A stretch of DNA of 10,103 nucleotides from Bacillota bacterium (GTDB lineage: Bacteria > Bacillota > Sulfobacillia > JAJZYS01 > JAJYTV01): NCBI GenBank assembly GCA_021786135.1, contig JAJYNV010000424.1, forward strand, positions 1 through 10,103, read 5' to 3'. The notes below the pieces were generated by a model. That model saw nothing but the letters and a program-made list of their open reading frames with translations, was not told the DNA's origin and ran no database searches. Position numbers and translations under genes: made by a program. Positions 6,900-10,103 of this stretch are shown piece by piece; the first letter of the stretch is position 1; each line of letters opens with the position of its first letter.

Positions 6900-7331
6900 A
6901 TGGACCATTCCTGCCGCATCCGGCTCAGGGTGCGCTACGGTGAAGCCGATCGCATGGGCATCGCCTACTATGCCCACTACTTCGACTGGTTTACGGAGGG
7001 ACGGACCGAGCTCCTGCGGCAGATTGGCGGCAACTACCGGCAGATCGAGGATGAGGGTCTCCTGTTGCCTGTCATTCGGACAGGCGCCCGCTACCATCGT
7101 ACCTGCAGCTACGATGACGAGATCGAACTCGTGACGACCGCCTGCGCATCACCTACGAGGCTCCGCTTCGACTATCGCGTCGAGCTGGCGGGCAGCCTCC
7201 TGGCGGAGGGATTCACGGAGCACGCCTTTGTGCGCAAAGGCGACATGCGCCCCCTCAACGCGCGGCGCGCGTTCCCTGCGGTCTACGCCCATCTAGAGCA
7301 TCTGCCGCCCTATTCCCCGCCCTCCGACTGA
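6900..7331 (+). CDS. Acyl-CoA thioesterase, YbgC / 4-hydroxybenzoyl-CoA thioesterase type (hotdog fold)
   Basis: A 143-residue single-domain hotdog thioesterase, a normal length for the YbgC/FcbC family. The N-terminal RVRYGEADRMGIAYYAHYFDW (10-30) is the family signature; Asp17 corresponds to the catalytic aspartate, followed by the usual G-[IV]-x-[YF]-x-x-Y-x-x-W/F pattern and an ERxRTELLR-like helix (33-40). Family members hydrolyse acyl-CoA (short-chain aliphatic or aromatic) to the free acid and CoA in the cytoplasm; the substrate here is unknown. The reading frame is open well upstream, but GGAGGT 6 nt before the ATG at 6900 and the start of family similarity fix this start. It is not next to tol-pal genes, where YbgC often sits. 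Its last 22 bp overlap the convergent ABC ATPase gene. Confidence 0.92.
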   Translation: MDHSCRIRLRVRYGEADRMGIAYYAHYFDWFTEGRTELLRQIGGNYRQIEDEGLLLPVIRTGARYHRTCSYDDEIELVTTACASPTRLRFDYRVELAGSLLAEGFTEHAFVRKGDMRPLNARRAFPAVYAHLEHLPPYSPPSD

Positions 7332-8236
7332 CTTGGACGCAGATCCCGAAAGTGTACCAGGAGCATATCGCCCAGCGCAGGCAGCGGCCGCTGCTGCGGC
7401 AGATCCGCTGCGAAGCTCGTTCCATCCTCTGCGCGCAGGTCGAGGCGCCAGCCGAAATCTCGCGGCAGTGCCCGCTGCACCACACCCCGGACGGGGACGA
7501 GCCCTGGTGCCTCGTGCCATAAGGCTTGCGCAGGATGTACGGCGAGCCCGTCCGAAAGCAGGTGGTAACCCAGGAGCGAGGCAGCCCGCCGGTTCGGGGG
7601 GGTGCGCAGGAGATCTTCTGTCGGGCCCTCCGCGACCATGCTGCCGTTCGCAATCAGGCAGAGCCTGTCACCGAGTCGTTGCACCTCGTGCAGGTCATGG
7701 GTCGCGAGAAGCGCGCATGCGTTCTCGGTCGTGAGACGCTCGCGCAGGAGGTCGCCCATGTCGAGTCGCGCACGCGCGTCGAGGGCCGAGAACGGCTCGT
7801 CCAGGAGCACGAGAGGCCGATGGGTGAACACGGCGCGGCCAAGAGCGAGGCGCTGCCGCTCGCCGAAGGAAAGCTCCCGCACTGGCCGCGAGCGCAGGCG
7901 CAGAAGGTCAAGGCGCTTGAGCGCGGTGTCGACGTCGACGGCGAGACCCGAGCCCAGCGCCTCGAGGTGTCGCTGAGGTGTCCAGTGCGGGATGAGTCCC
8001 TGCCGCTGGGGCACCCACCCGATCGGTCTCTGCCATGCGGGCAGACGGCGGTAGTCTGCCCCATCGAGCCTGAGCTCGCCGAGGGCCGGCACAAGCCCCG
8101 CAATGGCGCGCAGCAAAGTCGTCTTGCCCGCTCCGGACGGGCCATGCAGAGCCAGGAGCTGACCCCGTGGCAGTTCGAAACGAGCGTGCAGGGGCAGCAG
8201 GCTTCCTGGCGGAGCCGCAAGATCAACGCGCAGCAC
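7310..8236 (-). CDS. ABC transporter ATP-binding protein, molybdate/tungstate/sulfate-type importer
   Basis: A 308-residue ATPase with the full motif set: Walker A GPSGAGKTT (32-40), Q-loop Gln77, signature LSFGERQ (122-128), Walker B LVLLDEP (142-148) with catalytic Glu147, D-loop ALDA and switch His180. The third signature position is Phe instead of the usual Gly (LSGGE/Q), a noticeable variant. Residues about 240-300 form a small C-terminal extension resembling a TOBE-like regulatory region (VRGVVQRALPRDFGWRLDL). It powers the permease encoded just upstream on the same strand. The start is GTG, overlapping the permease 3' end by 14 bp, with a GGTGG-rich ribosome site 6 nt before it, which suggests translational coupling. 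The ModC/WtpC-like assignment rests on the partner permease; other small-anion or thiamine-type importers remain possible. The last 22 bp overlap the convergent thioesterase gene. Confidence 0.9.
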   Translation of the reverse strand: MLRVDLAAPPGSLLPLHARFELPRGQLLALHGPSGAGKTTLLRAIAGLVPALGELRLDGADYRRLPAWQRPIGWVPQRQGLIPHWTPQRHLEALGSGLAVDVDTALKRLDLLRLRSRPVRELSFGERQRLALGRAVFTHRPLVLLDEPFSALDARARLDMGDLLRERLTTENACALLATHDLHEVQRLGDRLCLIANGSMVAEGPTEDLLRTPPNRRAASLLGYHLLSDGLAVHPAQALWHEAPGLVPVRGVVQRALPRDFGWRLDLRAEDGTSFAADLPQQRPLPALGDMLLVHFRDLRPSQSEGGE

Positions 8237-9011
8237 GGCGGGCCACCCCCATGGCCAGAAGCGGCAGCGGCAGGGCGATCGCTACCAGGACGAGCGCGAG
8301 CTCCAGCGCCGGGCCGAGGCCGAACTCGCTCAGCGTGATCCAGATGCCCACCGGTAGCCCTGTCGGGTGGTAGGCGAGCACGATCGGTGCCCCGAATGCG
8401 CCGATGGTGCGCGCCCAGGCCATGGCGCTCGCCACGGCGAGACCAGGAGCGGCCAGGGGCAGCGCCACCAGTCGGAACGTTTGGGCTGGCGGCATGGACG
8501 AGAGCCAGGCGGCTTCGAGCACATCGCGATCGAGCGCGCCGAAGGCGGCCCAGGCCGCGTAGACGAAATAAGGTGCCGCCTCATAGAAGCCGGCGAGCGT
8601 CAGGCCGAGAAAACTGTTCGTAGCGCCGATGCCGAGTGACATGAGCCACTGGCCGAAACCCGCGGTCGGACCAAAGACGTACGCGAGCACCAGACCCAGC
8701 ACCAGGGGCGGCATCAGCAGGGGTACGGCGAGCAGCAGTTCGAGGACGCGCTGGCTGCGCTGATCGGCGGAGGCGGCCCACCAGGCGAGCGGCAGACCGA
8801 CGACAAAGGTCAGTGCCAGCGCGACGAGCGACGATGCGAGACTGGTCGCCGTTGCCGCAGCGCTCCCCGGCGGGAGATGAGAGAATGTGGTGCCGGCGTG
8901 CAGCAGGAGGGCCCAGAGCGGCAGGGTGACGATGCCGAGCAGGGGCCAGAGGAAAAGACGGCGCGCAGATAGGAAGCGGCCGTGCCGTGCTCGTATGCGA
9001 CTCATGGGCAT
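8223..9011 (-). CDS. ABC transporter permease, ModB/WtpB-like (molybdate/tungstate class)
   Basis: A membrane protein of 262 residues with about six helices, the size of ModB/WtpB/CysT permeases. The cytoplasmic ATPase-docking EAA loop is clear at about 166-191 (EAAWLSSMPPAQTFRLVALP, then LAAPGL). The segment WARTIGAFGAPIVLAYHPTG (199-218), followed by PVGIW, resembles the 'RAISEFGA...AY.P...PV.I' block of tungstate/molybdate permeases, which is the main reason for the substrate suggestion. Two nearby ATGs are possible: 9011 (chosen; GGCGGGG about 4 nt upstream) or 9005 two codons later. Longer frames to 9140 would run deep into the upstream gene and have no family match. It begins 22 bp after the stop of the upstream membrane-protein gene and overlaps the ATPase gene by 14 bp. 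No periplasmic binding-protein gene is seen nearby. Confidence 0.85.
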   Translation of the reverse strand: MPMSRIRARHGRFLSARRLFLWPLLGIVTLPLWALLLHAGTTFSHLPPGSAAATATSLASSLVALALTFVVGLPLAWWAASADQRSQRVLELLLAVPLLMPPLVLGLVLAYVFGPTAGFGQWLMSLGIGATNSFLGLTLAGFYEAAPYFVYAAWAAFGALDRDVLEAAWLSSMPPAQTFRLVALPLAAPGLAVASAMAWARTIGAFGAPIVLAYHPTGLPVGIWITLSEFGLGPALELALVLVAIALPLPLLAMGVARRAAR

Positions 9012-9033
9012 AGAGCCCCGCCGAGGCGACCCT

Positions 9034-10103
9034 TCATGAGCTCCCCACCTTGCGCCAGACCCCGTACGCGCCGTAGCTTGCGCGCGCGGGACCGAGAACG
9101 TTCGGATCGACCAGCACGCGCTGCCACTTGCGGCTGGCATCGAGTTCGACGGCCACGGGCGACCGCATCTGCCAGAGCACGTAGCGTGCCGACGGATCGA
9201 AACGCTTGAGGTATGCGGTCACCGGCATAGCGCCGCCGGTTACGTCGAGGAACCGGGGCCACCACGAGCGCTGCAGCCAGAGGTTGTCCCGACTGTCAAG
9301 GTACGGCTCCACGCCGTAGAGCTCTAGCGAGGAGCCGATCTGATAGGCTGCGAAGACATCGCTGGCATGGTGACGGACGAGATATGCGATCGCCTTCATT
9401 GGAGCGCGCTGCGGGAAGACGGGACGAGAGAAGAACATCACTCCGAGGAAGAGTGCGATGAGGGCGCTGAGCAGCAGTGACCGGCCGCCGGCTCGCGCAA
9501 TCTCTTGCGGCGCCGCGATGCGCCAGCTCTGAGGCACGTATGGCAGGGCGAGCAAGGCCACGGTCAGGATGAAGTAGGGCAGAAAGCGGGCCGCGTAGAG
9601 AAGCGCAGCGGCGGAACCGACGAGCAGGATCAGGTCCGCCCAGCGCCTGCGCCGCCAGAGCTCCGGCATCAGAAGGCCAATGGCGGCCAAGAGCACGAGG
9701 GCCGCAGCCATGGCCCAGGGCTCGTGGAAGTTGGGCGACGCCCACTCGGCGATCACGTTCGTGTTGCCGCCGCTGCCGACGTTGACGAGATTGCGCAGAA
9801 CTGCGAGCGGACCGCCTGGTCGGACGAAGAGCAGCAGGAGCGACGTCAGGAACGGTGCCACTATGCGGCGCCGTGGCAACTCCTGCGACGGCAGCAGCCA
9901 GTTGAGCCCGAGCACCAGGGGCAGGAGCAGCACGGAGCCGTGCACCTGCACCCACAGGAGCGCGCTCAGGGAGGTCAGCCAGAGGTGCAATGTGCGGCCG
10001 CGCCGGGCGGCGCCGATCGCGGCGACCGCATAGGCGAAGAGAAGAAACGACAGAAGCTGGGGCCGTGGCGACATCACCGGCAGGATGGCCACGGCTGTGG
10101 CGA
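9034..10103 (-). CDS. Polytopic membrane protein, probable GT-C-like glycosyltransferase family (partial, N-terminus beyond the window)
   Basis: The frame is open to the window edge (356 codons visible), so the true start lies upstream; a GTG at 10092 is only an internal candidate. About eight hydrophobic segments are visible, with the 'RPQLLSFLLFAY' helix start, a 'LLWVQVHGSVLLLPLVLGL' helix and an 'IAEWASPNFHEPWA' loop. After them comes a soluble C-terminal part of about 140 residues that includes AAYQIGSSLELYGVEPYLDSRD. This combination is seen in a broad family of uncharacterised bacterial membrane proteins related to GT-C (Pmt/ArnT-like) transferases, which take sugars from lipid carriers. 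The catalytic acidic loop expected near the N-terminus is outside the window, so enzyme activity cannot be judged. The stop is 22 bp before the ModB-like permease, so co-transcription is likely although the functions seem unrelated. Confidence 0.7.
   Translation of the reverse strand, partial: ATAVAILPVMSPRPQLLSFLLFAYAVAAIGAARRGRTLHLWLTSLSALLWVQVHGSVLLLPLVLGLNWLLPSQELPRRRIVAPFLTSLLLLFVRPGGPLAVLRNLVNVGSGGNTNVIAEWASPNFHEPWAMAAALVLLAAIGLLMPELWRRRRWADLILLVGSAAALLYAARFLPYFILTVALLALPYVPQSWRIAAPQEIARAGGRSLLLSALIALFLGVMFFSRPVFPQRAPMKAIAYLVRHHASDVFAAYQIGSSLELYGVEPYLDSRDNLWLQRSWWPRFLDVTGGAMPVTAYLKRFDPSARYVLWQMRSPVAVELDASRKWQRVLVDPNVLGPARASYGAYGVWRKVGSS

Noticed and set aside
7526..8338. A 270-codon open frame on the plus strand opposite the ABC ATPase gene
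   Set aside because: It is antisense to a gene with all ABC motifs, its translation is charged low-complexity without any domain, and such frames are common opposite GC-rich genes.
9012..9140. Longer N-terminus of the ModB-like permease from 9140
   Set aside because: It would overlap the upstream membrane-protein gene by more than 100 bp, and the added residues are polar and unlike the family.

Overview
This is a high-GC bacterial window (roughly 60-65% G+C by eye). Coding density is high, Shine-Dalgarno sites are purine-rich, and GTG and TTG starts are common. The gene families seen here (family-5 solute-binding protein with DppB-type permease, GH76 mannanase, GAF/GGDEF sensor, GT-C-like membrane protein) suit a high-GC free-living heterotroph such as a Chloroflexota or deep-branching Bacillota/Actinomycetota member. 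Nothing in the window fixes the phylum, and I see no plasmid, phage, transposon or CRISPR signature.

Layout. (1) 1-1448, plus strand: the 3' end of an oligopeptide/oligosaccharide-type ABC solute-binding protein gene, a strong GC-rich intercistronic hairpin, a complete DppB-like permease gene with a TTG start, and a textbook intrinsic terminator. The permease is therefore the last gene of its operon, with no DppC partner after it. (2) 1449-1666: a non-coding leader with several short inverted repeats, then a secreted GH76 (alpha-1,6-mannanase-type) gene to 2902. (3) 2903-6742, minus strand: a two-gene unit transcribed leftwards. A 785-residue membrane-anchored protein with three GAF-like domains and a GGDEF domain is followed 24 bp later by an amidase-signature-family hydrolase. 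The amidase stop codon directly abuts the GH76 stop codon. (4) 6900-7331, plus strand: a YbgC/4-hydroxybenzoyl-CoA-type thioesterase, divergent from the GGDEF gene. (5) 10103-7310, minus strand: the 3' part of a polytopic membrane protein (probable GT-C-like glycosyltransferase family), a molybdate/tungstate-type ABC permease and its ATPase. The last two genes overlap by 14 bp. The ATPase gene also overlaps the thioesterase gene tail-to-tail by 22 bp.

How the genes may work together. The permease and ATPase at 7310-9011 clearly form one importer, though no binding-protein gene is visible. The solute-binding protein and permease at the left form part of another importer. GH76 next to a family-5 importer could mean mannan degradation followed by oligosaccharide uptake, but a terminator separates them and this is inference. 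The GGDEF protein is a predicted active diguanylate cyclase with an intact product-inhibition site. Its pairing with an amidase is by position only. I found no clear new multi-gene system. The most notable points are the unusual gene junctions, the incomplete transporter sets and the structured leader before GH76.
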